Of a stretch of DNA of 14,120 nucleotides, positions 13,681 through 14,120 are shown one piece after another. The stretch spans positions 1-14,120 of the forward strand of contig DATLEZ010000057.1 in the NCBI GenBank assembly GCA_035525055.1, in the 5' to 3' direction. Within the stretch, counting starts at the first letter, position 1, and each line of letters begins with the position of its first letter. Below the pieces are notes generated by a model. It ran no database searches. It saw only the letters and a list, made by a program, of their open reading frames with translations, and had not been told where the DNA came from. This stretch comes from DATEEG01 sp035525055. GTDB lineage: Bacteria > Actinomycetota > Acidimicrobiia > Spongiisociales > ZC4RG35. The translations under genes and the position numbers were made by a program.

Positions 13681-14120
13681 CGGCTTTGAGACAACTCATC
13701 TCATCCAAAGAGATCGCCGACAAGCTGGCCGAGATGGGCCGCCAGATCACCATTGACTACGAGGGGCGCGACCTTCTGATGGTCGGGGTGCTGAAGGGAG
13801 CCTTCATGGTCATGGCCGACTTGGCCCGGACAGTCGACCTGCCCGTCGAGTTCGACTTCATGGCGGTGTCGTCTTACGGGGCTTCCACCCAGACCTCCGT
13901 GGTGGTCCGGATTCTCAAGGACCTCGATCAGGAGATAGCCGACCGCGACGTTCTCATCGTCGAAGACATCATCGACTCGGGACTGACGTTGAACTACCTG
14001 TTGAAGTCGCTTTCGGTGCGACGTCCGGCCTCGTTGCAGGTTGCCACCCTCCTGCTCAAGGAAGGGATCCAGCGAGTCCCGCTTGACGTCAAGTACGTCG
14101 GCTTCCGGATCGGACCCGAG
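13677..14120 (+). CDS. hpt: Hypoxanthine phosphoribosyltransferase (3' end beyond window)
   Basis: 148 codons are visible before the window ends; the family is about 180 residues, so roughly 30 are missing. The N-terminus LRQLISSKEIADKLAEMGRQI and VGVLKGAFMVMADLAR (PPi loop VLKGAF at 38-43) are typical. The PRPP-binding motif is VEDIIDSGLTL (95-105) with the catalytic aspartate at D100. It converts hypoxanthine (and usually guanine) plus PRPP to IMP or GMP in purine salvage. No ATG is in frame near the start; TTG 13677 is preferred, with TTG 13686 as alternative. The position after tilS, probably ahead of ftsH, is conserved in actinobacteria. The visible part contains no frameshift or lesion. 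Confidence 0.95.
   Translation, partial: MTALRQLISSKEIADKLAEMGRQITIDYEGRDLLMVGVLKGAFMVMADLARTVDLPVEFDFMAVSSYGASTQTSVVVRILKDLDQEIADRDVLIVEDIIDSGLTLNYLLKSLSVRRPASLQVATLLLKEGIQRVPLDVKYVGFRIGPE

Noticed and set aside
1..14120. Insertion sequence, prophage, defence or biosynthetic cluster
   Set aside because: I found no transposase, integrase, phage or defence genes; the protein-coding content is housekeeping apart from small unknown proteins.

Overview
This is a GC-rich, gene-dense bacterial chromosome segment. It most likely comes from the Actinomycetota, with class Acidimicrobiia as my best guess. Several things point that way. There is a SigH/SigR-type sigma factor next to a zinc-binding (ZAS) anti-sigma factor. 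TopA has the actinobacterial architecture, with Crpt-type GRYGP repeats and a lysine-rich tail instead of zinc fingers. The topA / tmk / holB / tRNA-Thr and metalloprotease / tilS / hpt neighbourhoods are both typical of the phylum. The phylum is well supported; the class is inference.

Layout, left to right. Positions 2-211 hold the end of a probable histidine phosphatase, whose stop overlaps the start of a small SAM methyltransferase (208-792). A PIN-PhoH protein follows (878-2185), then ispD (2206-2919). IspD converges with a minus-strand pair made of topA (3397-6054) and a 62-residue membrane protein (3151-3339). A divergent gap (6055-6374) separates topA from a rightward operon of MFS transporter, tmk and holB (6375-9440). 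An 815-bp gene-poor stretch carries tRNA-Thr(CGT) (9590-9662) and dense repeat islands. After it come a SigH-like sigma factor (10256-10843) and its anti-sigma factor (11017-11256). The last block is a two-helix membrane protein, a DUF2342-type zinc metalloprotease, tilS and the 5' part of hpt (11332-14120).

Most genes are housekeeping: isoprenoid precursors (IspD), DNA topology and replication (TopA, Tmk, delta prime), tRNA-Ile lysidine formation (TilS), purine salvage (Hpt) and thiol-oxidative stress control (sigma/anti-sigma pair). Many junctions are ATGA, GTGA or TTGA stop/start overlaps, so translational coupling looks common. Two genes have a TANNNT box 6 bp before the start codon, which suggests leaderless transcripts.

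The most unusual parts are non-coding. (1) Seven copies of a 14-bp repeat lie between the sigma and anti-sigma genes. Each copy holds an ATGA, so together with a 36-codon ORF they form an unbroken relay of stop/start overlaps from the sigma stop codon to the anti-sigma start codon. (2) A family of palindromic repeats built on an AAATTTGG core forms four intergenic islands; three of them share a conserved CCTTCGCTGCT-type tail box, so they look like copies of one composite element. (3) Several further tandem arrays (7, 16 and 30-31 bp) sit at gene ends.
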